A stretch of DNA of 36,436 nt, taken from NCBI GenBank assembly GCA_947449535.1, contig CANFRP010000012.1, forward strand, positions 1-36,436. The letters run 5' to 3'. The position numbers and the translations under genes are program-made. This DNA is from Actinomycetota bacterium. Lineage in GTDB: Bacteria; Actinomycetota; Actinomycetes; Nanopelagicales; Nanopelagicaceae. The notes beneath the pieces are model-generated. The model made no database searches, was not told where the DNA came from, and saw only the letters and a program-made list of their open reading frames with translations. Positions 27,432-35,602 of this stretch are shown here, piece after piece (positions within the stretch are counted from its first letter, which is position 1; every line of letters starts with the position of its first letter).

Positions 27432-28586
27432 ATGGCCACTAAAAAAAGCGCTTCAGTTAAGAAATCGGCAGGAAAAGCAATAAAGAAGATTGCTGGTGAA
27501 AGAAAGGTCACGGGCAGTACTCCAGGCTTTGGTAAGTCTGGCGCGCCTTTAGATCGAGGCCACCCGTTCTACTTTGGATTTCTCGCAGCTCTTGGAGCAG
27601 TGCTTGCAATCACGATGATGCGCGCATTTGCATCTGCAAGCCAAGTATTTATTCTCATTCTTATCTCACTATTCCTAGCTGCCGGACTAAATCCTGCGGT
27701 TCTCTTCTTTCAACGCCGTGGTTTATCACGCGCTAGCGCGGTGGCTGTAATTGTTGGATGCGTATTGGCCTTTGTGGGACTCTTTGGCTGGCTCGCCATT
27801 CCACCGATTGTCGATCAACTCAATGCCCTCTTCCATAATGCCCCACGCCTTATTAGTGAATTAAAGAACAACCCCACCTTGAATAATCTCAACGATCACT
27901 TTGGAATTATTGATTCGATTTCTACCAAAGTGAATGAAGGCGTTCACAATGGTCAATTTGCCATGAGCGCTTTTGGCGGAATCGTCGGAGTAGGAAAAGC
28001 AGTTGTTTCCGGAGCGATCGCTGGCCTCACGATTTTGGTTCTCACCCTGTACTTCCTCGCCTCTCTTCCCAACGTCACAAAAACCGTTTATCGCTTAGTT
28101 CCAGCTACTCGCCGCGAGCGAGTCGCAGGACTCTCTGATGCCATCATCTTCCGTATTGGCGTCTTTGTCGGAGGCCAAGCCACAGTTGCACTTATTGCTT
28201 CTATTTATATTCTGATTGTTGGTGCAATTCTTCATCTTCCTTATGTGACTGCCCTCTCAGTCCTGGTCTTTATTTGCGGACTTATTCCACTGGTAGGACA
28301 CCTGCTTGGAGTTTCCGTTGTCACCCTTGTTGCTTTGACCAAATCACCAAGTAGCGCAGCAATTGCATTCATTGCATATGTGGTTTATGTGCAGATCGAG
28401 AATTATGTGATCATGCCCAAGATTATGAAGAAATCGCTAGCCATGCCGGGACTTGTCACAATTCTTGCAGCGCTCTTAGGAACAAGCCTCCTGGGACTTG
28501 TTGGCGGCCTGCTCTGCGTTCCGATCGCTGCCGCAATTATGTTAATTGTTGATGAAGTGATTTATCCGAAAGCGGAAAAGTCTTAA
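27432..28586 (+). CDS. AI-2E family transporter/permease
   Basis: This 384-residue membrane protein of the AI-2E/PerM family has a Lys-rich cytoplasmic tail (ATKKSASVKKSAGKAIKKIAG, about 1-40). About eight membrane segments follow, with the family pattern LFLAAGLNPAVLFFQRRGLSRASAVAV and a later GLIPLVGHLLGVSVVTLVAL and YVQIENYVIMPKIM. Despite the family name, members move varied substrates or ions and this sequence does not identify one. The ATG at 27432 is chosen over an in-frame TTG six bases upstream, which falls in the promoter spacer. The stop is shared with the convergent hydrolase gene (TTAA). Confidence 0.92.
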   Translation: MATKKSASVKKSAGKAIKKIAGERKVTGSTPGFGKSGAPLDRGHPFYFGFLAALGAVLAITMMRAFASASQVFILILISLFLAAGLNPAVLFFQRRGLSRASAVAVIVGCVLAFVGLFGWLAIPPIVDQLNALFHNAPRLISELKNNPTLNNLNDHFGIIDSISTKVNEGVHNGQFAMSAFGGIVGVGKAVVSGAIAGLTILVLTLYFLASLPNVTKTVYRLVPATRRERVAGLSDAIIFRIGVFVGGQATVALIASIYILIVGAILHLPYVTALSVLVFICGLIPLVGHLLGVSVVTLVALTKSPSSAAIAFIAYVVYVQIENYVIMPKIMKKSLAMPGLVTILAALLGTSLLGLVGGLLCVPIAAAIMLIVDEVIYPKAEKS

Positions 28587-29293
28587 TACTCTTTCGGCAG
28601 CGGTAATCGATCTGGCGCAACTACCTGTGTAATCTCACTGAGCACGCGATAAACAGCGGGCTCTCCAACCCATAAATGTTTCGCTTCGGCTACGGCAATT
28701 AATTCGATCTGAGGAATAACGCTAAAACGCTGACGAGCTGCTTCGGGCTTGAGGTAATCATCGTGTTCGGGAATTAGCGCCACAATGCGTCGGCCATCCA
28801 CCGCCCAGAAAGCTAACTCCTCATCGCTTACTTTCATTAGTGGCGGGCTAAGAAGGATCAACCCTCTGATGCGAGCATCTTTGGCATATTTGAGAGCAAT
28901 CTCGGTGCCAAAGCTCCAGCCCATAATCCATAAATTCCTAACGCCAAGATCTTCAAAGCAGTAATTAATTGATGCGATCACGTCCAGCGCCTCGGAAATA
29001 CCATCTCCATATTCGCCCTCACTGGTGCCGCGATCACTTGTAGTTCCACGGGTGTTAAAGCGAATGATTTCAATTCCAGCCATTTCGGGAAGTCGATTGG
29101 CTGCCTTCTTATAAATATGAGAATCCATCATTCCCCCGCCGGTGGGGTTGGGGTGGAGGCAAAGTATCGATGCACTCACGGGCCCGATCGGAGAAGCGAC
29201 TTCGCCAACCAGTGTGAGGCCATCCTCGGTCTGGAAAGTAAATTCCTTACGATTGGAGGGCAAAATTGTGCTGGGGCGTATTAACTCTGACAC
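28583..29293 (-). CDS. Alpha/beta hydrolase
   Basis: This 236-residue serine hydrolase-fold protein has a nucleophile elbow GWSFG (Ser127), a probable acid Asp178 or Asp179 in PEHDDY and His206 in EAKHLW. The HPNPTGGG segment after beta strand 3 is the usual oxyanion-region HP-GG motif of this subfamily (COG2945-like). No signal peptide is visible, so it is cytoplasmic. Substrate is unknown. The start is GTG at 29293, only 22 nt from the divergent aldehyde dehydrogenase, whose promoter lies partly in this gene. The 3' end shares TTAA with the AI-2E gene. Confidence 0.87.
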   Translation of the reverse strand: MSELIRPSTILPSNRKEFTFQTEDGLTLVGEVASPIGPVSASILCLHPNPTGGGMMDSHIYKKAANRLPEMAGIEIIRFNTRGTTSDRGTSEGEYGDGISEALDVIASINYCFEDLGVRNLWIMGWSFGTEIALKYAKDARIRGLILLSPPLMKVSDEELAFWAVDGRRIVALIPEHDDYLKPEAARQRFSVIPQIELIAVAEAKHLWVGEPAVYRVLSEITQVVAPDRLPLPKEY

Positions 29294-29309
29294 AAGATGA
29301 GTTTAACCT
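29281..29309 (+). promoter_or_regulatory. Promoter of the aldehyde dehydrogenase gene
   Basis: TTAACT (281-286), a 17-nt spacer and TAACCT (304-309) precede the ATG at 29316 by 6 nt. This is one of the best -35/-10 pairs seen in the window and implies a leaderless mRNA. The -35 element lies inside the first codons of the divergent hydrolase gene. Confidence 0.5.
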
Positions 29310-29315
29310 TAGGCC

Positions 29316-30767
29316 ATGAGCCCAACTAACACTTTTGCCAGCCACAACCCACTTACCGGGGAAGAGATTGCCCACTATCCCGACACTTCTCGGGAAGAAG
29401 TCTTTGCAGCAGTCGACAGAGCAAAGATCGCTTCCATCCAATGGCAAATGTTCTCAGAGCGCGAACGACGTCGTGTTTTATTGAAATGGAATGGTCTCCT
29501 GAGTGATCGCATTGAAGAGATCACTGCGATTATCGTTTCAGAGACAGGTAAACCGGCAAGTGATGCCACTCTTGAAGCCACTCTTGCGATCGGACATTTA
29601 GCATGGGCAGCCAAGAGCGCCGCAAAAGTATTAGCTGACCGAAATCGTCCCGCCGGATTGCTGATGTTCAACATGTCTGCTCGAGTACAGCGCGTACCAG
29701 TGGGAGTAGTTGGAGTTATCGGGCCTTGGAATTATCCGATCTTTACTCCAATGGGTTCTATCTCTTACGCACTGGCCGCAGGTAATGCAGTTGTCTTTAA
29801 GCCGAGTGAATACACCCCTGGTGTTGGCGCCTGGCTTGCACAAACTTTCGATGAAGTGAGCCCTATTCCTCATCTCTTTACCTGCGTTACTGGCCTTCCT
29901 GATACTGGCAGAGCACTGACCGAATCGCCCGTCAATAAAGTTTCATTCACCGGATCAACGAGAACTGCCAAGAAAGTTGCCGCATCCTGCGCCGAGCGAA
30001 TGGTTCCAGTTGTTTTAGAATGTGGCGGAAAAGATCCAGTCATTATCGCCCACGATGCAGATGTGAAGCGCGCGGCGGAATATGCCCTCTGGTCTGCGAT
30101 GTCCAATGCGGGACAGACATGTATTGGCGCAGAGCGCGTCTATGTTGTTGATCTGGTCGCCGATCGCTTTATTGAAGAGATAAAGAGCGCTGCGCTGGAA
30201 ATTCATGCCGGCAAAAATTATGGTCCTGCGACCATGCCCTCCCAATTGGGAGTTATTCAACGACATATTGATGATGCTGCAAATGCTGGTGGCAAATTCC
30301 TGATCGGCGGCCGCGATTCAGTAAAAGCTCCTTATGTTGAGCCAACCATCATTCTTGATGTGCCCGAAAATTCGACCGCAATCACGGAAGAGACTTTTGG
30401 CCCGACGCTTGTAATTAATCGTGTGAAAAGCGTCGATGAAGCGATCGCCCGCTCCAATGCCAGTGCCTATGGATTGGGTGCCTCTGTGTGGTCGCGTCGT
30501 GATGGTCGCAAAATAGCTGCGCAACTCGATTGTGGAATGGTATCCATCAATTCAGTCATTGCATTCGCGGCAATCGCTACTGTTCCCTTTGGCGGAGTTA
30601 AGGACAGCGGATACGGCCGCATTCATGGCCCAGAAGGACTTATTGAATTCACTTATCCTCGAACAGTTGTGAAGGAACTATTTAGAATTCCGATTGCCTT
30701 TACTACTTTCAAGCGGAGTAAGTTTGCAGATACTTTTATTAAGAAAGTAACGCAGCTTCTTAATTAA
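29316..30767 (+). CDS. NAD(P)-dependent aldehyde dehydrogenase family protein
   Basis: This 483-residue enzyme oxidises an aldehyde to its acid with NAD(P). The cofactor-binding regions include GVIGPWNYPIFTPMG and FTGSTRTAKKV. General base Glu235 lies in LECGGKDP and catalytic Cys269 in NAGQTCIGAERVY; EETFGPTL and the C-terminal PFGGVKDSGYGRIHG are also conserved. The overall pattern resembles succinate-semialdehyde or broad-range aldehyde dehydrogenases; the aldehyde cannot be named from sequence. ATG 29316 follows a good leaderless-type promoter. Its TAA is shared with the convergent CxxC protein gene (TTAA, 30764-30767). Confidence 0.95.
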   Translation: MSPTNTFASHNPLTGEEIAHYPDTSREEVFAAVDRAKIASIQWQMFSERERRRVLLKWNGLLSDRIEEITAIIVSETGKPASDATLEATLAIGHLAWAAKSAAKVLADRNRPAGLLMFNMSARVQRVPVGVVGVIGPWNYPIFTPMGSISYALAAGNAVVFKPSEYTPGVGAWLAQTFDEVSPIPHLFTCVTGLPDTGRALTESPVNKVSFTGSTRTAKKVAASCAERMVPVVLECGGKDPVIIAHDADVKRAAEYALWSAMSNAGQTCIGAERVYVVDLVADRFIEEIKSAALEIHAGKNYGPATMPSQLGVIQRHIDDAANAGGKFLIGGRDSVKAPYVEPTIILDVPENSTAITEETFGPTLVINRVKSVDEAIARSNASAYGLGASVWSRRDGRKIAAQLDCGMVSINSVIAFAAIATVPFGGVKDSGYGRIHGPEGLIEFTYPRTVVKELFRIPIAFTTFKRSKFADTFIKKVTQLLN

Positions 30768-31093
30768 TATCGAGGTGCGTTTCGGGTGCGCTCGGTACGC
30801 GGTCCACGATTATTGCGCTTTGCCCAACACGCGTTATGCCAGTGCCGGCGACTCTCCACATCATGCTCTAGCCATGCGACAGTGTGCGGAGTAGCCGTAG
30901 GAATTACTTGGTCACATCCTGGGCAACGATAAGGCTTGTTGGAGCTCGAGCCAGTTATTTTTCGAACAACAAAAATTCCATCGGGATGATCTTCGACAAT
31001 GTCACCTGATCCGCCAGAAAAAGTGAAATCTCCTCCGCGCTCTGGACCTTGCGAACCAGAACGAGATTTGGGGTGATTTCTACGCGGACTCAC
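30764..31093 (-). CDS. Small CxxC/His-rich actinobacterial protein ('ATP/GTP-binding protein' in name only)
   Basis: This 109-residue protein opens with SPRRNHPKSRSGSQ, a basic low-complexity N-terminus. A short folded region follows (GIFVVRKITGSSSNKPYRCPGCDQVIP) and a tail with HTVAWLEHDVESRRHWHNACW. The CPGC pair plus the later HWHNAC looks like a zinc site. Homologues in actinobacteria are often labelled ATP/GTP-binding, but no P-loop is present here. GTG at 31093 is chosen because family members begin at SPRRN and GGAGAATAAGG lies just upstream; the longer frame to 31132 has no support. Its first codons face the ABC exporter genes, leaving 57 nt between the divergent starts. Confidence 0.8.
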   Translation of the reverse strand: MSPRRNHPKSRSGSQGPERGGDFTFSGGSGDIVEDHPDGIFVVRKITGSSSNKPYRCPGCDQVIPTATPHTVAWLEHDVESRRHWHNACWAKRNNRGPRTERTRNAPRY

Positions 31094-31150
31094 AGCCTTA
31101 TTCTCCACTATTACTTGGCGATGCTTGATCACCTACGGCAAGATGCAGCC

Positions 31151-32023
31151 ATGAGCGATGCAATTTCTATCACGGCCTTGCGCAAGCAATACCCAGATAA
31201 GAGCGCTCCCGCCGGGGTGAAATCGGCAGTGGATGGCATTGATCTCACAGTGGCTTCGGGAGAGATCTTCGCTCTGCTCGGCCCTAATGGCGCCGGCAAG
31301 ACCACCACTGTGGAGATTCTGGAGGGTTACCGCGAACCCACTTCAGGTGAGGTTCGAGTTCTAGGTTTTAATCCTGCCGACCTGGGCAATAGCGCATCTG
31401 AGTTTCGCAATCGCATTGGAATAGTCCTGCAATCGACAAATGATGCCGCCGATCTCTCGGTCCAAGAGAGTGTCAGACATTTTTCTAAGTATTACACCAA
31501 TCCCAAAGACCCAGAAGAAGTTATAGATGCTGTTGGTCTTCGCGAGAAAGCAAAATCCAAAGTTCGTTCGCTTTCCGGCGGACAGCGTCGTCGGCTCGAT
31601 GTTGCTCTCGGAATTATCGGCACACCAGAGCTTCTCTTTCTCGACGAGCCCACCACTGGCTTTGATCCAGAGGCACGCCGTGCATTTTGGGGCCTGATCC
31701 GCACTTTGCGCGATGCCGGCACAACAATTCTTCTCACTACGCACTATCTCGATGAAGCCGAGGCGCTTGCTGATCGCGTGGGTGTGATTGCCAACGGAAA
31801 GATTCTTGAGATCTCCACCCCCGCTAATCTCGGGGGTCGCAATAGCGCCAAAGCAATCGTTACCTGGAACGAAGATGGAGCCAGACGCGAAGTGCATACC
31901 GATGACCCCACCAAAGAAGTTCTTCGACTCTCCTCTCGATTCGATGGAAATATCCCCGAACTCACCGTCACCCGTCCCACTCTTGAAGATATTTATCTTC
32001 GGATGATTGGAGGAGGTGTCTAA
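31151..32023 (+). CDS. ABC-2 type exporter, ATP-binding protein
   Basis: This 290-residue ATPase of the drug/daunorubicin-type exporter class has Walker A GPNGAGKTTT, signature SLSGGQRRRLDVALGI, Walker B LLFLDEPTTGFD and H-loop TTHYLDEAEALADRV. A C-terminal accessory region follows (about 225-290). ATG 31151 (MSDAISITALRKQYPD) is used; ATG 31121 would add ten residues and has a TATTAC box 6-7 nt before it, so a leaderless start there is possible. The stop overlaps the permease start (TAATG). Cargo is unknown. Confidence 0.93.
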   Translation: MSDAISITALRKQYPDKSAPAGVKSAVDGIDLTVASGEIFALLGPNGAGKTTTVEILEGYREPTSGEVRVLGFNPADLGNSASEFRNRIGIVLQSTNDAADLSVQESVRHFSKYYTNPKDPEEVIDAVGLREKAKSKVRSLSGGQRRRLDVALGIIGTPELLFLDEPTTGFDPEARRAFWGLIRTLRDAGTTILLTTHYLDEAEALADRVGVIANGKILEISTPANLGGRNSAKAIVTWNEDGARREVHTDDPTKEVLRLSSRFDGNIPELTVTRPTLEDIYLRMIGGGV

Positions 32024-32808
32024 TGAGAGAGATCATTCGAATCGGACTTCTTCGAGGCGCCTTGGAAACAAAACAATTTATGCGCCAGCGGGAATCTGTA
32101 GTTTTTACACTGGCCTTCCCTGTCATCTTGCTCTTTATCTTTGGTTCAGTATTCAAAGATAATTTGGCACCTGGCGTTACATTCTCACAATATTTTGTAG
32201 CGGGCATGATCGCATCCGGTCTAGTAAATACCGGATTCCAACAACTCGCCATCATGATTCCAATGGAGCGCGATTTTGGAACTATCAAACGCTTGCGCGG
32301 AACACCCATGTCCCCGGTTTCTTACTTCATTGGTAAATCAATCGTTGTGACCGTAACGATGCTTGCCCAAACTGTGATTCTGCTCGCCGTGGGTGCAATC
32401 TTCTTCAAGCTCAATATGCCAAGCAGTAGTAGCAAGTGGCTCACCTTCCTGTGGCTAATTGTTTTGGGAAGCATTTGTTCCACAGTTCTTGGAATCGCTT
32501 TTTCTTCAGTTCCCAAGAGTGGGCGCGGAGCATCTGCCGTCGTCTCCCCTATTGTGATTATTTTGCAATTCTTCTCTGGTGTTTTCTTTGTCTTCTCATC
32601 TCTTCCCCATTGGATGCAGCAATTTGCCGCGATATTCCCATTGAAATGGTTGACCCAAGGCATGCGATCTGTTTTTCTGCCAGATACTTTTGCAGTGAAA
32701 GAAGTGGCGAAATCATGGGAGGGTGGACGCACGCTCGCTATTTTGAGCGCCTGGATTATTGCTGGAACTCTGATCTCGCTCCGCACTTTTAAGTGGTCCG
32801 AAAAGTGA
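32023..32808 (+). CDS. ABC-2 type exporter, permease
   Basis: This 261-residue membrane partner of the upstream ATPase has about six spans, starting VVFTLAFPVILLFIFGSVF. Between them lies the ABC-2 pattern MERDFGTIKRLRGTPMSPVSYFIGK, and a later FFSGVFFVFSSLPHWMQQFAAIFPLKWLTQGMRSV is typical of the family. A strong GGAGGAGGT precedes the ATG, and the 1-nt overlap with the ATPase gene supports coupled translation. The 3' end overlaps the start of the secreted Lys-rich protein gene by 4 nt (GTGA), so that protein may be linked to the exporter. Confidence 0.93.
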   Translation: MREIIRIGLLRGALETKQFMRQRESVVFTLAFPVILLFIFGSVFKDNLAPGVTFSQYFVAGMIASGLVNTGFQQLAIMIPMERDFGTIKRLRGTPMSPVSYFIGKSIVVTVTMLAQTVILLAVGAIFFKLNMPSSSSKWLTFLWLIVLGSICSTVLGIAFSSVPKSGRGASAVVSPIVIILQFFSGVFFVFSSLPHWMQQFAAIFPLKWLTQGMRSVFLPDTFAVKEVAKSWEGGRTLAILSAWIIAGTLISLRTFKWSEK

Positions 32809-33434
32809 TTCGCAAAGTACTTATCGCAGTTCTTGCGCTCACATTTATCCCTTCATCCTCGAGCGCAGCAACGAAGAAACCTGTTCCAAAGGTCACTGCG
32901 ACCAAAAAAGCAGTTACGACGGCGACCACAACAAAGAAGCCGCTCGCAAAGAAGGTGGTTGCCAAGAAAAAGCCGGTTTATCGAAAGCGAGTTAAAGTTA
33001 GCGTTTCTCCTTCGCCTCCTCCCAAATGGCCACCAGTTAATTTCACCTCTGCTGGCGATATTTACGCCAAGATACCAACTGCCGTTGAATTAAAGGGCCT
33101 GGCATCTGCAAGCCCAACGCTCACTACAAATCTTCGCAATTGCGAAAAATCGATTTGTGGTGCGGTATTAGTCGCAGCAGAACAGGGCTGTTCGTGGTGG
33201 GAAGTTAACTCTGTCGTTATGGGTCCTGATAGTGAAGATGCGACGAAGAAAATAAATTATGGAACGCTACGAACTCTTGATTTGGGAACGCGAGCGCGAG
33301 TGATAAAACCTATTATGTTGATATCCGGCTTAGATTTAGCAGATGGTTATTCGGTGGGAAGTATCACTGCTAAGTGCTGGACGTCGGCAAAGCCTGATGG
33401 CGTTCCTAGCAATACCTATACCGCTCTCAAATAA
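32805..33434 (+). CDS. Secreted protein with Lys/Ala/Thr-rich linker, unknown family
   Basis: This 209-residue protein has a signal peptide (MIRKVLIAVLALTFIPSSSSA). About 50 residues of low-complexity linker follow, rich in Lys, Thr, Ala, Val and Pro (TKKPLAKKVVAKKKPVYRK), then a compact C-terminal domain (about 80-209) with four Cys (NCEKSICGAV, EQGCSWWEV, TAKCWTS), possibly two disulfides. I do not recognise the domain. The basic linker would bind cell-wall polymers or nucleic acid; that is inference. GTG 32805 is chosen because it shares GTGA with the permease stop; GTG 32793 is an alternative. Its stop abuts, without overlap, the stop of the convergent adenosyltransferase gene. Confidence 0.78.
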   Translation: MIRKVLIAVLALTFIPSSSSAATKKPVPKVTATKKAVTTATTTKKPLAKKVVAKKKPVYRKRVKVSVSPSPPPKWPPVNFTSAGDIYAKIPTAVELKGLASASPTLTTNLRNCEKSICGAVLVAAEQGCSWWEVNSVVMGPDSEDATKKINYGTLRTLDLGTRARVIKPIMLISGLDLADGYSVGSITAKCWTSAKPDGVPSNTYTALK

Positions 33435-34010
33435 TTAGCGATTAGCTCCAGGAACCCATAGCTCGTCACCTTGGTCTTTATTGGCAACTCGGGCAAGTAC
33501 AAAGAGTAAGTCAGATAATCTGTTGAGGTACTTTGCAGTAAGCGGGTTTACGCCTCCACCAAATTGGTGAATCGCATGCCATGTATTTCGCTCCGCGCGT
33601 CGGGTCACTGTGCGAGCCACATGAAATAAAGATGCAGCTGCGGTACCAGAAGGGAGAACAAAACTCCGAAGCGGTTCGAGGGTTCCGTTATAGAAATCAA
33701 TTTTAGATTCAAGGTACTCGACCTGTGATTCCAGAACGCGCAGCGGCTCAATTTTTGGCTCATCTACAACAGGTGTACACAAATCTGCTCCAACATCGAA
33801 GAGATCATTTTGGATACGTACTAGAAGTTTGCGGCTCTCCTCATCCTCGATTGCACCCAGTGCGAGAACTACACCAATCGCAGAGTTTGCCTCATCCACT
33901 GTGGCATAGGCCTCAATTCGTGGATCATTCTTTGATGTACGACTCATATCTCCAAGAGCTGTCGTGCCGTCATCACCTGTTTTTGTATAAATACGCGTGA
34001 GATTAACCAT
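33435..34010 (-). CDS. Cob(I)alamin adenosyltransferase, PduO type
   Basis: This 191-residue enzyme transfers the adenosyl group of ATP to cob(I)alamin, making coenzyme B12. The N-terminal ATP-binding motif TRIYTKTGDDGTTALGD, DEANSAIGVVLAL, the helix motif RTVTRRAERNTWHAI and the C-terminal YLNRLSDLLFVLAR are all characteristic. Length is normal. No cobalamin riboswitch is seen in the 70-nt divergent gap with murA. A TAGGCT box 6 nt before the ATG suggests a leaderless transcript. B12-dependent enzymes are not in the window. Confidence 0.96.
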   Translation of the reverse strand: MVNLTRIYTKTGDDGTTALGDMSRTSKNDPRIEAYATVDEANSAIGVVLALGAIEDEESRKLLVRIQNDLFDVGADLCTPVVDEPKIEPLRVLESQVEYLESKIDFYNGTLEPLRSFVLPSGTAAASLFHVARTVTRRAERNTWHAIHQFGGGVNPLTAKYLNRLSDLLFVLARVANKDQGDELWVPGANR

Positions 34011-34016
34011 AGGGTA

Positions 34017-34022
34017 AGCCTA
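34017..34022 (-). promoter_or_regulatory. -10 box for the adenosyltransferase gene
   Basis: TAGGCT on the minus strand is 6 nt upstream of the ATG at 34010, the spacing seen at other leaderless-type starts in this window. No convincing -35. Confidence 0.4.
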
Positions 34023-34080
34023 ATTGACCGCGTAAGATTCAACCACCACTTCAGTGAATGTCAGATGTATGGGAGGCAAA

Positions 34081-35334
34081 ATGAGCGAACGTTTTCGCGT
34101 CATTGGTGGCTCTCGTCTTCATGGCCAAGTCCATGTGGGTGGAGCTAAGAACTCAGTATTGAAATTGATGGCCTCATCACTGCTAGCGCCTGGAATGACG
34201 ACCATCACTAATGTTCCTGACATTCTCGATGTGGAGATCATGTCTGATCTGCTCACACGCCTTGGCTGCACGGTCATCCACAATGGCAGCGAACTTTCGA
34301 TATCCGTGCCACAAACGCTCCTGCATCGAGCTGATTACGATCTCGTACGCAAAATGCGGGCATCGATCAATGTACTCGGTCCACTTGTCGCTCGAGTCGG
34401 GGAAGCTGAAGTCGCCTTGCCAGGTGGGGATGCTATTGGGCCGCGCCCATTGGATATGCATATTCGCGGGCTGGAATCTCTCGGTGCTACTGCCACCATC
34501 GAACATGGCTATGTCGTTGCCCGCGCCCCTCATGGTCTTACTGGCGCCGCAATAGTTCTCGATTTTCCATCGGTTGGTGCAACCGAAAATATTATGACTG
34601 CAGCTGTTTTGGCTCGAGGCACTACGACAATCGATAACGCCGCCCGCGAACCTGACATTGTCGATCTCGGTGACTTCCTTAACTCCATGGGCGCAAAAAT
34701 CTCAGGACTAGGAACACCGCTCATCACCATCGAGGGAGTACCAACGCTTTCCCCCACAACGCATGCAACCGTTCCGGATCGAATCCTTGCGGGAACTTGG
34801 GCATTTGCCGCTGTTATCACTCAAGGCGATATAACTATTTTGGGATCTAATCCTGATCACTTAGAACTTCCATTAGAGAAACTCACTTCCGCTGGTGCAG
34901 TTATCACAAGTGTTGACGGTGGATTTAGAGTGCGTATGGATAAGCGTGCAAAAGCCATCGATATCTCTACGCTTCCCTATCCAGGATTCCCCACCGATTT
35001 ACAACCAATGGCAATCACAATGAATGCAATTGCAGGTGGAAACTCTATTGTGACGGAAAATGTTTTTGAAGGACGATTCATGTTCGTCAATGAACTCGGT
35101 CGCCTCGGTGCTGAGATTCACGTGGATGGACACCACGCATCTATCGTGGGCGTAGATCAGCTGTCGGGTGCACCCGTTGTCGCAACAGATATTCGTGCTG
35201 GCGTGGGCTTGGTATTGGCTGGATTAGTCGCAGAGGGTGAAACTATTGTGGAAGATGCTTTTCATATCGATCGCGGCTTCCCTGGTTTTGCAGAAGCGCT
35301 TCAAAGCCTTGGAGCAGATGTAACGCGTATTTAG
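34081..35334 (+). CDS. murA: UDP-N-acetylglucosamine 1-carboxyvinyltransferase with Asp at the fosfomycin site
   Basis: This 417-residue enzyme performs the first committed step of peptidoglycan synthesis, adding enolpyruvate from PEP to UDP-GlcNAc. Visible features are the Lys-Asn pair in GGAKNSVLK, the catalytic-loop region [24 protein letters not shown], the C-terminal [10 protein letters not shown] and [14 protein letters not shown]. The residue that is Cys115 in E. coli is Asp117 here (GGDAIGPRP). This substitution is known to keep activity and give natural fosfomycin resistance in mycobacteria and chlamydiae. ATG 34081 is chosen for GGGAGG 5 nt upstream; the longer frame from 34054 is unsupported. 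The 3' end shares TTAG with atpC (35331-35334). Confidence 0.97.
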   Translation: MSERFRVIGGSRLHGQVHVGGAKNSVLKLMASSLLAPGMTTITNVPDILDVEIMSDLLTRLGCTVIHNGSELSISVPQTLLHRADYDLVRKMRASINVLGPLVARVGEAEVALPGGDAIGPRPLDMHIRGLESLGATATIEHGYVVARAPHGLTGAAIVLDFPSVGATENIMTAAVLARGTTTIDNAAREPDIVDLGDFLNSMGAKISGLGTPLITIEGVPTLSPTTHATVPDRILAGTWAFAAVITQGDITILGSNPDHLELPLEKLTSAGAVITSVDGGFRVRMDKRAKAIDISTLPYPGFPTDLQPMAITMNAIAGGNSIVTENVFEGRFMFVNELGRLGAEIHVDGHHASIVGVDQLSGAPVVATDIRAGVGLVLAGLVAEGETIVEDAFHIDRGFPGFAEALQSLGADVTRI

Positions 35335-35594
35335 GCAGACGCGTTCGTTGTTGCCCCAAGGATTGAAACACGATTATTTGAAACTGAGATAAAGCCACCA
35401 TTAATTGTGAATTCATTAACTGAACCATCAACAGCTTTTACTACAACCTGACCGTCGGCGAGCACTCCGAGAAGCGGGGCGTGATTTGGCAGTACGCCAA
35501 TATCGCCTTCGAGTGTGCGGGCAGAAACCATGGTGGCTTCGCCCGACCAGACGCGCTTTTCTGGTGAAACTACTTCGACGGTGAGGTTAGACAT
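35331..35594 (-). CDS. atpC: ATP synthase epsilon subunit, short form
   Basis: This 87-residue epsilon subunit of the F1 part links the gamma shaft to the c-ring. The N-terminal beta-sandwich is complete ([50 protein letters not shown]). The C-terminal two-helix domain that inhibits ATP hydrolysis in many bacteria (total about 130-140 residues) is absent. The frame ends cleanly in a stop shared with murA, and no remnant of the helices is seen in the other frames, which encode murA. It lies 8 nt after atpD with AAGG before the ATG. Confidence 0.95.
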   Translation of the reverse strand: MSNLTVEVVSPEKRVWSGEATMVSARTLEGDIGVLPNHAPLLGVLADGQVVVKAVDGSVNEFTINGGFISVSNNRVSILGATTNASA

Positions 35595-35602
35595 CTTTTA
35601 CC

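Noticed and set aside
30764-31093. ATP/GTP-binding function for the small CxxC protein
   Set aside because: No P-loop or other nucleotide motif; the visible features are Cys and His clusters.
34011-34080. Cobalamin riboswitch ahead of the adenosyltransferase gene
   Set aside because: The gap is only 70 nt, the start appears leaderless and no B12-box was seen.
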